Positions 1 to 8,896 of a DNA stretch of 64,000 nt are shown here, one piece after another. Origin of the DNA: Reyranella sp. CPCC 100927 (GTDB lineage Bacteria > Pseudomonadota > Alphaproteobacteria > Reyranellales > Reyranellaceae). Where the stretch lies: the NCBI RefSeq assembly GCF_007859315.1, contig NZ_VOHA01000002.1, positions 186,001 through 250,000 of the forward strand, read 5' to 3'. Under the pieces are notes generated by a model. That model worked only from the letters and a program-made list of their open reading frames with translations, was not told the origin of the DNA and did not search any database. The position numbers and the translations under genes are program-made. How positions within the stretch are numbered: the stretch's first letter is position 1; each line of letters opens with the position of its first letter.

Positions 1-777
1 CGGCACATCGGCCTTCGACAGTCGGAATGTCGGCGCCGATGCGCTGACTGCGGCGATGATCGCTCCGCTATGGTCGCGAATAGGCGCGCCGACTGTCCGC
101 ATGCCGATATCGGACTCCTCGTCATTCAGCGTCCAGCCCTGGCGACGGTCGCGATTCAGCTGCTGCACGAACAGCTTCGGATCCGTGATCGTGTTTTCCG
201 TCAGCGCTCGCATGTCCGACCGCGCGAGCAGATCATAAACCTGTTCGTCCGTGTGATCGAGAATGAGCGCTTTCCCGCTGCTGCTGCAATACACGGGAAT
301 ACGCGAGCTCAATCGTGAGACGAGTTGCGGCGTCTTGCTGCCGCGCACCTGGCTGATGCTGATCGAGTCGAGGCCATCGAGGATCGCCAGAGTGACGCTT
401 TCGCCGGACTGCATGGCAAAGGCCTGCAGGAACGGACGAGCGTCGCCTCCCAGGTCGACGGTGGAGAGGAAACAGTTTGCCAGGTCGAGCACGGCAGGTC
501 CCAGCTTGTAACTGCCGCTGTCATCCTCGCGCCGCACCAGATTGGCGGCCCCCAGCGCCTGCAGCAGCCGATACACCGTGCTCTTGTTAAGGCCGAGCGC
601 CTCCGTGAGTTCGGGAACGCGGCGGATCGGCTGGTCTGCCGTAAAGGAAAAGAGCACCGCCAAGGCACGATCGATTGCCTGGGTGCCGCCGGGTTCGGAC
701 TTGAGATCGTCGACAACAGCCGGCGACTTCGCAGCTTTCGCGCGCGACTTGCGCGCGCGTACTTCAGGTTGGGACAT
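1..777 (-). CDS. IclR-family transcriptional regulator, C-terminus cut by window edge
   Basis: The reading frame is open from an ATG at 777 to base 1, giving 259 codons without a stop, so the end lies outside the window. The N-terminus is basic. A winged helix follows at about residues 35-85, with ALGLNKSTVYRLLQALG as the recognition helix, then the IclR effector domain (SGKALILD, GWTLNDEESDIG, VGAPIRD). IclR proteins bind small aromatic or organic acids through this domain and usually control adjacent catabolic genes. The gene diverges from the esterase/amidase group, with a large dyad in the intergenic region. The family is clear; the ligand is unknown. Confidence 0.9.
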   Translation of the reverse strand, partial: MSQPEVRARKSRAKAAKSPAVVDDLKSEPGGTQAIDRALAVLFSFTADQPIRRVPELTEALGLNKSTVYRLLQALGAANLVRREDDSGSYKLGPAVLDLANCFLSTVDLGGDARPFLQAFAMQSGESVTLAILDGLDSISISQVRGSKTPQLVSRLSSRIPVYCSSSGKALILDHTDEQVYDLLARSDMRALTENTITDPKLFVQQLNRDRRQGWTLNDEESDIGMRTVGAPIRDHSGAIIAAVSASAPTFRLSKADVP

Positions 778-912
778 TCATTTCACTCTGTTCGACGAAC
801 CCTATTTGCACGGTGAACTCGTGGGCACAACACGTCCGCCCACCTCTGCATGGCCTGCGCGCGGACGTCATCCCGTCATCGCTACACGCACTTCACACGC
901 CAGCAAATACGC

Positions 913-974
913 TTGACAGCCGACCCTGGCTAACTCTATTTCCATTATATGGACTAATAACCATAATATGGAAA
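913..974 (+). promoter_or_regulatory. Promoter and candidate IclR operator between the divergent genes
   Basis: A TTGACA hexamer lies at 913-918. Just downstream are two 14-base arms, 939-952 (TTTCCATTATATGG) and 961-974 (CCATAATATGGAAA). They form a near-perfect inverted repeat with an 8-base spacer, and each arm holds its own smaller CCAT..ATGG dyad. Such A/T-rich dyads are unusual in this G/C-rich DNA and resemble IclR-type operators. Assignment to the regulator at 1-777 is an inference from position. Confidence 0.5.
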
Positions 975-1020
975 TCATGACAAACCGTCCCGACTCCCGC
1001 CAGAGAACCAGGCATAGGAC

Positions 1021-1896
1021 ATGACATTCGAATTCCTGCCGGAGCAGCCGCCGATCTACCCTCCGGAAGCAGAAGATTATTCCCGGCGCGCCCTTCAGCT
1101 GTCGTTCGACGCCATCGGAAAATGCGACGTCCGAACCGACATCGCCTATGGCGCTGACGCGCGACAGATTCTGGATGTCTATCGACCGAGGGCAGATCCC
1201 CGAGAGGCCCTACCCGTTCTTTTGTTTATTCACGGCGGTGGCTGGACGAATGGATACAAGGAATGGGTGGGCTTGCTGGCGCCGGCGATCACGGCGTTCC
1301 CTGCGGTGTTTGTGTCCGTCTCGTGCCGGCTGGCGCCCGTCCATCGTTTCCCGGCACCCTTCGATGACTGCGTCGCTGCGATCAGGTGGACCTACGATCA
1401 TATCGCCGGGTTCGGCGGCGATCCGGAGAAGCTGTTCGTCGGCGGCCATTCATCCGGCGGGCATCTGACGGCGCTGGCGACACTTCGCGTCGACGCACTG
1501 GCCGCCGCAGGTGTGCCGCAGACGGCAATACAAGCGTGCTTTCCCGTCAGCAGCCGCTTCAACATGGTCTTCGGCGACCCGCCACCCGGCAGCATCGAGC
1601 ATCGCCATCAGTCGGTGCTGTTCGTGCCGGGCCAGGATGCTGTTCCCGCAAGTCCGTTCCATCAGATCGGCGCCAGCAAGACACCGTTCCTGCTCGCCTA
1701 CGGCAGCCGGGACATACCCTCGATCATCGACAACAACGAGCAGATGTCTGCCGCCCTCAGCGCCCGCGGTGTTCCCGTGGAGCGCCTGGTTCTGGAGGGA
1801 CACGATCATTTCGATACGGCGATAGAAACGCGCCATGCCGACAGCCTGTGGATACAGGCGATTCGGCGCCGGATGCGCAACGAGGTTCCAGGCTAG
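1021..1896 (+). CDS. Alpha/beta-hydrolase, arylformamidase/esterase type
   Basis: This 291-residue cytoplasmic hydrolase has an oxyanion-hole motif HGGGWTNG at about residues 70-77 and a nucleophile elbow GHSSGGH at about 141-147. The C-terminal acid/His part includes EGHDHFD. This layout is that of the kynurenine formamidase/BD-FAE esterase group, which cleaves N-formyl amides or carboxyl esters. It heads a plus-strand group with a SnoaL-like protein and an amidase, opposite an IclR gene, which suggests breakdown of an amide- or ester-containing compound. The substrate cannot be read from the sequence. Confidence 0.8.
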   Translation: MTFEFLPEQPPIYPPEAEDYSRRALQLSFDAIGKCDVRTDIAYGADARQILDVYRPRADPREALPVLLFIHGGGWTNGYKEWVGLLAPAITAFPAVFVSVSCRLAPVHRFPAPFDDCVAAIRWTYDHIAGFGGDPEKLFVGGHSSGGHLTALATLRVDALAAAGVPQTAIQACFPVSSRFNMVFGDPPPGSIEHRHQSVLFVPGQDAVPASPFHQIGASKTPFLLAYGSRDIPSIIDNNEQMSAALSARGVPVERLVLEGHDHFDTAIETRHADSLWIQAIRRRMRNEVPG

Positions 1897-1948
1897 CCAG
1901 GCCGAAGAGCAGTGGAACAGGTGACAACCAACTGAAAAGGAGACAGAC

Positions 1949-2512
1949 GTGACGAGCACCGTGAAAGATCTTGAAGCGGCCGTTGAGCGGCTGCTGGCCA
2001 TCGAAGACATCAAGCAACTGAAGGCCCGCTACTTTCGCTTGATGGATCAGAAGAACTGGGATGCTTTCGAAAAGCTCTTCACGCCTGACGTGGTTTTCGA
2101 CCTGCGCGAGGCAATCTTCGCGCGCGATCAGGTGACAAAGGAAATCCTGAAGAGCGGCGATCTCCTTGTTCGTGCCGAACAGATTGTCGACAAGGACTGG
2201 ATGCAACGAGGCGCCGCCAACGTCAGGCGTTGGGAGGAGACCATCCTGACCGGCGTCGTCACCGCCCATCAGGGGCATATGCCTGAGATCGAAATCACAT
2301 CTCCCACGACGGCACGTGGATACTGGCACCTCGAGCACCTGCTCCAGTTCCCGCGGAAAAATCCCTACGCCGATGTCTGGTGGTTTCCCGACAGTTCGAA
2401 GCATCCCGAGTTGCACGGTTATGGCCTCTATGACGAAACCTACGAAAAGCAGAGCGGGAGCTGGTTGATCAAAACCTTGAAGCTCACGCACTTCCGTATC
2501 GACTTGAAGTAA
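1949..2512 (+). CDS. SnoaL-like / NTF2-fold protein
   Basis: This 187-residue protein starts with the typical SnoaL_4 opening IEDIKQLKARYFRLMDQKNWDAFEKLF, followed by PDVVFDLRE, and has the alpha+beta cone length of the family. Members include small dehydratases, isomerases and ring-cleaving enzymes, and many have no known activity. It lies 52 bases after the hydrolase and before the amidase on the same strand, so co-transcription is likely. The fold call is good; a catalytic role is unproven. Confidence 0.75.
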   Translation: MTSTVKDLEAAVERLLAIEDIKQLKARYFRLMDQKNWDAFEKLFTPDVVFDLREAIFARDQVTKEILKSGDLLVRAEQIVDKDWMQRGAANVRRWEETILTGVVTAHQGHMPEIEITSPTTARGYWHLEHLLQFPRKNPYADVWWFPDSSKHPELHGYGLYDETYEKQSGSWLIKTLKLTHFRIDLK

Positions 2513-2592
2513 GCACCATACAGTCGTCGCGATCGTGCCCGGCGGTGTCGGATGCCGTCCCGCCGGGCCTTGACTCAGAGCGAGATAACAGC

Positions 2593-4008
2593 GTGACCGA
2601 AGCGACCGTACAGCCCAGCCCCCAGCGGAAACAGCCGTCGGCAGCGGAACTGCTGCGACAACTGGATAGACGCGAGATTTCCGCAGTTGAGCTCATGACC
2701 AAGGTTGCCGAGCGCATGCAGTCGGCAAACCGAAGACTGAACGCGCTGGTCGCCGAAAACTGGACACGCTCCCTTGAGCAGGCAGGCCGCGCGGATGCGT
2801 TGCGCAGAAGCGGTTCCGCCCTTCCCCTGCTGGGTTTGCCGGTAACGGTCAAGGATTCGATTGAGACCTGTGACTACCCATGCACTGGCGGCTCACACGC
2901 ACGGGCGCATTTCATCCCCGAGCGTGATGCCCCGAGCGTCGCCCGACTGCGCGCCGCCGGCGCGATCATCGTCGGCAAGACGAATGTCCCCGAGTATTCC
3001 TCCTCCTATGAGACCGACAACCTGCTCTTTGGCCGTACGCGCCATCCCCATGACCCGGAACGAACGGCGGGAGGTTCCAGCGGCGGCGAAGGTGCCTTGC
3101 TGGGCGCGGATGCATCGATCGTCGGATTGGGGCTCGACGGCGGCGGATCGATCCGCGTGCCCAGCCATTACTGCGGCACGGTGGGGATCCGGCCGACCGT
3201 CGGCCGGGTTCCGGACACGGGCAGCTGGCCCCGCACCCGGGAGACTGGTTATCGGGACCTGATGTGCATCGGGCCGATGGCACGGTATGTCGAAGACCTG
3301 ATCCTGCTGTTGCCCGTGATCTCCGGTCCCGATGGGATGGATCCCTACGCGGTTCCCGCCCCGCTCGGCGATCCGCACGGGGTCGATGTGCGTTCCCTTC
3401 GCATCGGGTTCTACGATCACGATGGTCTTGCACGCGTGAGCCCACAAACGGCCGCGGCGGTCGAGCGCGCTGCTGCTCTGCTCGCGGAACGGGGGGCGCG
3501 CGTCGAGCGCGTCACGCCACCGGATTTGTCCGAGGCCACAGCGCTCTTTCTGATGGCCGCCGGAGCCGACGGTGGCGATCGCATGCGGCACGATCTCGCG
3601 CCGGCCGGCGGCAAGCACAACGCACAGCTCCAGGCATTGCTCGATGCCTTCGGCAGCTCATTGCACTTGACCGACTTCTTCGATCTGCAAGAGAGGCTCT
3701 TTGACTTCCGGCGCCGCTACCGTGCCTTCGCGCATGATTACGACATCCTGATCTGCCCTGTCACAACGGGACCGGCACCGCGGCATGGGCAGCCGCCGTG
3801 GGGAATCGCTCCTGGCGACTACGATCGCTATGAGGGCTTCAATCACAGCCACGCGCTCAGTCTTGCCGGCATGCCGGTTGTCGCCGTGCCGGCGGGCAAT
3901 CAGGATGGCCTGCCCATCGGCGTTCAGGTCATCGCCCGCCCCTATGAAGAGCACATCGCCCTGGTGGCCGCTCTTGCCGTCGAGGCCGATCTCAGAAACG
4001 CGCTGTGA
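2593..4008 (+). CDS. Amidase-signature family hydrolase
   Basis: The Ser-cisSer-Lys triad of amidase-signature enzymes is visible: Lys in VTVKDSIE (about residue 86), cis-Ser in GGSSGGEGALLGA (about 162) and nucleophile Ser in GGGSIRVPS (about 185). The length is normal. The product should hydrolyse a carboxamide to acid and ammonia. The GTG at 2593 was chosen because a purine-rich stretch precedes it; an in-frame GTG at 2545 would add 16 residues. The stop codon directly abuts the stop of the convergent gene at 4009. Substrate unknown; an aromatic or amino-acid amide would suit the neighbours. Confidence 0.85.
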   Translation: MTEATVQPSPQRKQPSAAELLRQLDRREISAVELMTKVAERMQSANRRLNALVAENWTRSLEQAGRADALRRSGSALPLLGLPVTVKDSIETCDYPCTGGSHARAHFIPERDAPSVARLRAAGAIIVGKTNVPEYSSSYETDNLLFGRTRHPHDPERTAGGSSGGEGALLGADASIVGLGLDGGGSIRVPSHYCGTVGIRPTVGRVPDTGSWPRTRETGYRDLMCIGPMARYVEDLILLLPVISGPDGMDPYAVPAPLGDPHGVDVRSLRIGFYDHDGLARVSPQTAAAVERAAALLAERGARVERVTPPDLSEATALFLMAAGADGGDRMRHDLAPAGGKHNAQLQALLDAFGSSLHLTDFFDLQERLFDFRRRYRAFAHDYDILICPVTTGPAPRHGQPPWGIAPGDYDRYEGFNHSHALSLAGMPVVAVPAGNQDGLPIGVQVIARPYEEHIALVAALAVEADLRNAL

Positions 4009-4758
4009 TCACGCAACCGCCTCCGCGTGAACCGCACGGCAATCCATCTCGTACTCCAGCCCGATCACCGGCGGCCGGCAATAGTGCCAGTCGATCCCGG
4101 CATGTGCCGCGCCGCGCCGGATGACTTCGGTCTCCATGAAGGGATGCGGGTCGTGCACCGTGTAGACGTGCGTTGCGGTGGTGTCGGGCCAGTGGAAGTC
4201 AAACAGGCCGAGCCGGCGCTCCATTTCGTCCAGCACGAAGCTGGCCTTCTCCCGGAGCGCCGCAGGGCTGGTGTCGCCGTAGGCAACGATGCGCTCGCGA
4301 TAGGGCGCAGACCCGCCGCGTGCCTCGGCGCTGCCGGCGATCACGAACGAGGCCGCGGCCGCGGCATCCGCGACGGTGTATGAGAAAGCATGAAACGACG
4401 GCGTCGCCGGCGCATCGCGTTCAGGACAGACGTTGCTGCGCGCCACGGGATTGATCGTCCCATCGAACAGGCCCCACGTCCCCAGCGTGACCACATACTG
4501 CTCGTTGAAGGCTTTGAAGCCTGCATCGGAAACCGGGCTTGGTGATCGCAACTCGCAGGCACAGAAGGCCGTGAGCGGTCGGCCGGCGCGGCGAATGATC
4601 TGCTCGACTGCCGCGAAGCCCTGCGCCATGGCCATCGGCCTCTTGAACCGCACGCGCCGGATCGCAAAGCCGGGAAGCGCGGCGACACCGCTCGAATACT
4701 GGAAAACCGCGGGTATGAAACGATAACCGCCGGGTTCGAATGGCTGCGTGCCGGACAT
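4009..4758 (-). CDS. CnbZ-like (2-aminomuconate-type) deaminase candidate
   Basis: This 249-residue protein opens with EPGGYRFIPAVFQYS and contains RPLTAFCACELRSP, NPVARSNVCPE and FHAFSYTV. From memory these resemble proteins annotated as 2-amino-5-chloromuconate deaminase CnbZ, which have a RidA-like fold. No signal peptide or membrane segment is seen. It is convergent with the amidase (stop to stop, no gap) and divergent from the secreted hydrolase at 4982. The family match is from recall of motifs, so the enzymatic name is tentative; it may deaminate an enamine or imine intermediate. Confidence 0.5.
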   Translation of the reverse strand: MSGTQPFEPGGYRFIPAVFQYSSGVAALPGFAIRRVRFKRPMAMAQGFAAVEQIIRRAGRPLTAFCACELRSPSPVSDAGFKAFNEQYVVTLGTWGLFDGTINPVARSNVCPERDAPATPSFHAFSYTVADAAAAASFVIAGSAEARGGSAPYRERIVAYGDTSPAALREKASFVLDEMERRLGLFDFHWPDTTATHVYTVHDPHPFMETEVIRRGAAHAGIDWHYCRPPVIGLEYEMDCRAVHAEAVA

Positions 4759-4834
4759 CTTGGGTCAATCCTCTGTGTCGATGGCGTTCACGGAGAATAG
4801 CTGATGGTGAAATCGCTTGATGCAGTTCATTCCA

Positions 4835-4957
4835 ATGGAAACGTTTGCATGCAAAGGGGCCTCTCAAGCTCCCTTTAGTTATCTATCTAAAGCACTTTTC
4901 CATCCGCCGATCCAAGAATTCGTTGATCAATGCAAATTTTTATGCAAACGTTTGCAT
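4835..4957. promoter_or_regulatory. Two LacI/GalR-type operator palindromes
   Basis: A perfect 16-base palindrome ATGCAAACGTTTGCAT lies at 4942-4957. A one-mismatch copy, ATGGAAACGTTTGCAT, lies at 4835-4850. The centres are 107 bases apart, close to ten helical turns, an arrangement that permits a repression loop. The core AAACGTTT with flanking GC matches the general LacI/PurR-family operator form. The sites lie between a divergent pair, the CnbZ-like gene and the secreted hydrolase. No LacI-family regulator gene is in this window, so the binding protein must be encoded elsewhere. Confidence 0.6.
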
Positions 4958-4981
4958 CCACTGACTTCGAGGGAGGCAACG

Positions 4982-6331
4982 TTGAACGGGTGGCAATCCA
5001 CACGCACGCGGCGCGTCACGCTCGCCGCCATGCTGAGCGTGGCGACGGTTCTCATTGCGCCGCAGGTCGGGCACGCCGACAACGGACAGGACCTGGCGAA
5101 GGCACCGCCGGAGCAGGTCGGCATGTCGACGCAGCGCCTGGCGCGCATCAGCGCGATCTTCAAGCGCGATGTCGACCAGGGAAAGCTACCGGGTGCCGTC
5201 ATGATGGTCGCGCGCAAGGGGAAACTGGTGTTCGCCGAGGCGGTTGGTTTCCAGGACAAGAACGCCGCGCGGCCGATGTCCCTGAATTCGATCTTCCGCG
5301 TCTACTCGATGTCGAAGTCGCTGACATCGGTCGCGGCCATGACGTTGGTCGAGGATGGCACCATCCAGCTGGCTGATCCGATATCGAAGTACCTGCCGGC
5401 CTTCAAAAGAATGGTCGTCAGCGTGCCGAAGATCGACCCTGCCCTCGTCCGGCTCACCTACACGATGGTGCCGGCCGAACGCGAAATCACCATTCAGGAC
5501 CTGCTGCGTCACACGGCGGGACTTGCCTATGGCGAGCTGACCACCAACACGCCTGTCAGGGATGCCTATGTGAAGGCCGGGTTTGTCGCGCAGAGCGGCC
5601 CCGACTTCGACATCCGCGGCATGACCGCTGACGAGCAGGTCGAGCGCCTGTCCAAGGCACCACTGGCCACGCAGCCCGGCGCCATGTGGGAATACAGCAT
5701 CGCCGTCGACGTCCTCGGACGCGTTCTCGAAGCTGCCACCGGCAAGCGCCTGTCCGAGGTTCTCGACGAGCGCCTGTTCAAGCCGCTCAAGATGGCTGAC
5801 ACCAGCTTCTGGGTGCCGAAGAACAAGATCGACCAGCTGGCGCAGCCCCTGCCCGTCGATCCGATCACCGGACTGCCCAACATCCTGTTCGACATGTCGA
5901 CGCCGCCGAAGAACGACTCCGGCGGAGCCGGCATCGCGTCGACCGCCACCGACTATCTGCGTTTCGCCCAGATGCTGTTGAACAAAGGCCAGCTTGACGG
6001 CATGCGCCTGCTCAGCCCGACGACCGTTCGCTTGATGACCGCCGATCACCTGGGCACCCGCATCGACGACATGGTGGCGCCGGTCACGGCCCTGCTCGGC
6101 ACGCCCGGCTACACGTTCGGCCTCGGCTTCGCCGTCCGGCGATCGGATGGCATCGTCGGCGAACCGGGATCATCAGGCGAATTCCTGTGGACCAGCTTCG
6201 CCGGCTCCTTCTTCTGGATCGACCCCAAGGAGCAGATCGCCGCCGTCTACATGACCCAGTCGCCGGGGCCCTTGCGCGGCCACTACCGGCGTCTGTTCAA
6301 GCAGCTCGTCTACCAGGCGGTCGTTGACTGA
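4982..6331 (+). CDS. Secreted beta-lactamase-fold serine hydrolase
   Basis: The TTG at 4982 is chosen because GAGGGAGG stands just upstream and the product then begins with a clear signal peptide (RRVTLAAMLSVATVLIAP...GHA). Longer in-frame starts would run through the operator palindromes. The 449-residue protein has class C beta-lactamase/esterase features: SMSKSLTS (the SxxK, about residue 100), a YSIAVDVLG stretch in the Tyr-x-Asn position, and a C-terminal GSSGEFLWTSFAGSFF. It should act in the periplasm on esters, amides or peptides. Beta-lactam resistance is not implied. Confidence 0.85.
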   Translation: MNGWQSTRTRRVTLAAMLSVATVLIAPQVGHADNGQDLAKAPPEQVGMSTQRLARISAIFKRDVDQGKLPGAVMMVARKGKLVFAEAVGFQDKNAARPMSLNSIFRVYSMSKSLTSVAAMTLVEDGTIQLADPISKYLPAFKRMVVSVPKIDPALVRLTYTMVPAEREITIQDLLRHTAGLAYGELTTNTPVRDAYVKAGFVAQSGPDFDIRGMTADEQVERLSKAPLATQPGAMWEYSIAVDVLGRVLEAATGKRLSEVLDERLFKPLKMADTSFWVPKNKIDQLAQPLPVDPITGLPNILFDMSTPPKNDSGGAGIASTATDYLRFAQMLLNKGQLDGMRLLSPTTVRLMTADHLGTRIDDMVAPVTALLGTPGYTFGLGFAVRRSDGIVGEPGSSGEFLWTSFAGSFFWIDPKEQIAAVYMTQSPGPLRGHYRRLFKQLVYQAVVD

Positions 6332-6347
6332 AGCACCGCTGTTTTCC

Positions 6348-6373
6348 CTTCTCCCCGCCTGTGCGGGGAGAAG
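6348..6373. terminator. Hairpin between convergent genes
   Basis: An 11-base-pair perfect stem (6348-6358 with 6363-6373) with a CTGT loop lies between the stops of the serine hydrolase (6331) and the DRE-TIM synthase (6398). Both transcripts read into it, so it may work as a bidirectional terminator. The T-run is weak, so Rho-independent strength is uncertain. Confidence 0.55.
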
Positions 6374-6397
6374 TCACCATGCAAGAGGTGTCGTGCC

Positions 6398-7621
6398 TCA
6401 GGCGCGCGCCGCCGGAACCTCTCTGGCGACATCCTTCGCCAGCGCCGCGAACTCCTGGTCCGTCAGGGAGCGACGCTTCACGACCGCTTCCCGCTTCACG
6501 GCGTTCAGAAGGTCAGGAAAGCGGCCCTCGCCAAGATCCAGGCCCAATTCCTTCACCTTGTAGGCTACGGACACCAACCCGCTCTTTTTGCCCAGGAGAA
6601 TACCGCGACGCTGTCCGACGATTTCCGGTTGATAGGCCTCGGCGGTGAACGGATCCTCGAGCAGCCCGGCAACGACCATGCCGGCCTCGTGGCGAAAAGC
6701 GTTTTCTCCGACAACTGCCTTGTTCACCTGCACGTTAATGCCGCTCAAGCCCGACACCAGCCGCGAGATCGCCGTGAGTTGCCGCAGGTCGAGTCCGGTG
6801 CGGACTCCGTAGAGCACCTCCAGGGCCATGACGATCTCTTCGATCGCGGCGTTACCGCAGCGTTCCCCCAGACCGTTGATGGTTGCCGACACATAGTCGG
6901 CACCCGCCTCGATTCCCGCCAGCGTGTTGGCGCACGCCAGGCCGAAATCGTTATGGCAGTGGATTTCCAGATCCATGCCAGGCGCTGCCATACGGATCTC
7001 CGTGGTCAGGAAACCGATGGCAGCCGGCGTGGCACACCCCGTCGTGTCGACGATGCGCAGGCGATCGACAGTCCCGGCGCGCTGCAGTTCGCCGACAAGG
7101 CGCAAGAGGAACGGATGCTCCGCCCGTGTCGTATCGTACGGACTGAAAACCACGTACAGGCCGCGTTGGCGCGCGTAGGCGGTCAGCTCGAGGGCACGGC
7201 CGATGTAGTCGTCGTCACTGATGCCCTTCAGCTTGTGCTTGCGCTCCAGGACACTGATGGGAAAGCTGAGGCGCACGCCCCACACGCCCAAGGCGGCAGC
7301 AAGGTCCATATCGGCAACCAGGCCGCGGCACAGAACGCTGATCTTGGCGTTCAGCTTCATGCCCACCATGTCGGCGATCGCCTCGCGGTCGGCCTCGCTG
7401 CTGGCGACCGTCCCGGCCTCGATCTCGTAGAGGCCGATGGCATCGAGCGCCCGCGCGATCTGCACCTTCGCGTCCTTGTCGAACACGACGCCGGCCTGCT
7501 GTTCGCCATCGCGCAGCGTGCAATCGGCAAAGCGAATCTGGCGGCCCGACGCACCCAGCGCGCTGCTGAAGCGCTGATTGAAGGGGCTCGGCCACATGCC
7601 GTTGCTGGGTCCATCCGTCAT
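6398..7621 (-). CDS. DRE-TIM metallolyase-like acyl synthase (homocitrate/isopropylmalate synthase family)
   Basis: The N-terminal half is a DRE-TIM barrel with the signature FADCTLRDGEQ (about residues 31-41), the metal ligands HCHNDFG (about 221) and ATINGLGERCGNAAIEE. The enzyme should condense acetyl-CoA (or another acyl-CoA) with a 2-oxo acid. At 407 residues it lacks the LeuA regulatory domain and is nearer in size to NifV-type homocitrate synthase. GAGGAG precedes the ATG. It is the last gene of an operon after the TauD and 2-hydroxy-acid oxidase genes (15-base gaps), which suggests that the oxidase product is the oxo-acid acceptor. No nif genes are near. Confidence 0.85.
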   Translation of the reverse strand: MTDGPSNGMWPSPFNQRFSSALGASGRQIRFADCTLRDGEQQAGVVFDKDAKVQIARALDAIGLYEIEAGTVASSEADREAIADMVGMKLNAKISVLCRGLVADMDLAAALGVWGVRLSFPISVLERKHKLKGISDDDYIGRALELTAYARQRGLYVVFSPYDTTRAEHPFLLRLVGELQRAGTVDRLRIVDTTGCATPAAIGFLTTEIRMAAPGMDLEIHCHNDFGLACANTLAGIEAGADYVSATINGLGERCGNAAIEEIVMALEVLYGVRTGLDLRQLTAISRLVSGLSGINVQVNKAVVGENAFRHEAGMVVAGLLEDPFTAEAYQPEIVGQRRGILLGKKSGLVSVAYKVKELGLDLGEGRFPDLLNAVKREAVVKRRSLTDQEFAALAKDVAREVPAARA

Positions 7622-7636
7622 CGTATGCTCCTCGCG

Positions 7637-8881
7637 CTATGGGCTCAGCCCGCCTGGGCCTGTTTGCGATCGCACCAGAAGGTCCGGGCCGATCGAACCG
7701 ACATCCCGGACGCCACACAGCTGCATGGTGCGCTTGAATTCATCGAGCAGGATGTCGAGCGCGCGACGCGCGCCCGGCTCTCCCGCCGCGGCCACACCAT
7801 AGAGGGTTGGCCGTCCGATCATCACGGCACGCGCACCCAGCGCGAGTGCTTTCACGATGCTGGCGCCGCGCCGGATGCCGCCATCGACCATGACCTCCAT
7901 CGTCGTCCCGACGGCCGCCACCACTGCGGGCAGCGCCTCGGCAGTAGCGATACCGCCATCGAGCTGTCGGCCACCATGGTTGGAGACGACGATGGCGTCA
8001 CATCCCAGTGCCGCCGCCTTCGTCGCGTCCTCGGGATGGACGACGCCCTTGACCACAAGCTTGCGCGGCCAGGCATCGCGGATCGCCTTTAGTCCATCCC
8101 AGTCGAAGGCCGGGTCATAGTTTCGCCCGACCGACGAGGCCACGGCCACCGCGCCGGCGGCCGCCGGCACCAGGCCGACGAGGTTCTCCATCACCGGTAT
8201 CCCGTGACGCAGAGCGCTCAAGGCCCAACCCGGCCGTGACGCGAAATCAAGGAGATTGCGCGGCGTGAAGCGGAACGGGATGGAGAAGTCGTTACGGAAG
8301 TCGCGCTCACGCTTGCCGCCGACCGGCAGGTCGACCGTGATCACCAGCGCATCATATCCGGCCACGCGCGCCCGTTCGATGAGCTTCATCGTGTTGGCGC
8401 GTTCCCGCAGGATGTAGGCCTGGAACCACAGGTGCCCTGGCGCTTCACGGGCCACCCGTTCGATGGACGCCGTGGCCGTGGTCGACAGCGCGTACGGAAT
8501 GCCGGCGGCCGCCGCCGCACGCGCGATCGCGACGTCACCGCCGGGCCAACCGAAGCCCGCCGCACCGGTGGGCGCGATCACGACGGGCATGCTGACGGGC
8601 GTATCAAGGACGGTCGTTGTCATATCGATGCGCGAGACGTCAACCAGCGTGCGCGGCAGAAGGCGCAGCCGCTCGAAGACGGCGCGGTTTTCCTGCATCG
8701 TCGATTCGGTTTCCGCACCACCGTCGAAGAAGTCGAACACGGCACGCGGCAGGCGGCGTTGCGCCAGCGCACGCACGTCGTCGATGGAACGCGCCCTGGC
8801 CAAACGGGCCGGCATCGCACTGGCGGCCGATGGGCCGGCGCCGACGCGATCACCCACGGCGCTGCGATCAGCGATCGCCAT
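7637..8881 (-). CDS. FMN-dependent alpha-hydroxy-acid oxidase/dehydrogenase
   Basis: This 414-residue TIM-barrel flavoenzyme of the LldD/mandelate dehydrogenase/glycolate oxidase family has PVVIAPTGAAGF (FMN loop), the catalytic VVSNHGGRQLDGG, and the phosphate-binding DGGIRRGASIVKALALGA followed by IGRPTLYG. It oxidises an (S)-2-hydroxy acid to the 2-oxo acid. It sits in the middle of a three-gene operon, between an upstream TauD oxygenase and a downstream acyl synthase that uses 2-oxo acids. The family is very clear; the side chain of its substrate is not. Confidence 0.9.
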   Translation of the reverse strand: MAIADRSAVGDRVGAGPSAASAMPARLARARSIDDVRALAQRRLPRAVFDFFDGGAETESTMQENRAVFERLRLLPRTLVDVSRIDMTTTVLDTPVSMPVVIAPTGAAGFGWPGGDVAIARAAAAAGIPYALSTTATASIERVAREAPGHLWFQAYILRERANTMKLIERARVAGYDALVITVDLPVGGKRERDFRNDFSIPFRFTPRNLLDFASRPGWALSALRHGIPVMENLVGLVPAAAGAVAVASSVGRNYDPAFDWDGLKAIRDAWPRKLVVKGVVHPEDATKAAALGCDAIVVSNHGGRQLDGGIATAEALPAVVAAVGTTMEVMVDGGIRRGASIVKALALGARAVMIGRPTLYGVAAAGEPGARRALDILLDEFKRTMQLCGVRDVGSIGPDLLVRSQTGPGGLSP

Positions 8882-8896
8882 GCGACCATCCCGCCG

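Noticed and set aside
4982-6331. Beta-lactam resistance gene
   Set aside because: The beta-lactamase fold is shared by many esterases and peptidases; no feature specific to antibiotic hydrolysis is visible.
6398-7621. NifV homocitrate synthase of nitrogen fixation
   Set aside because: The family fits, but no nif gene is near and the operon partners are an oxygenase and a 2-hydroxy-acid oxidase, so a nif role is not supported.
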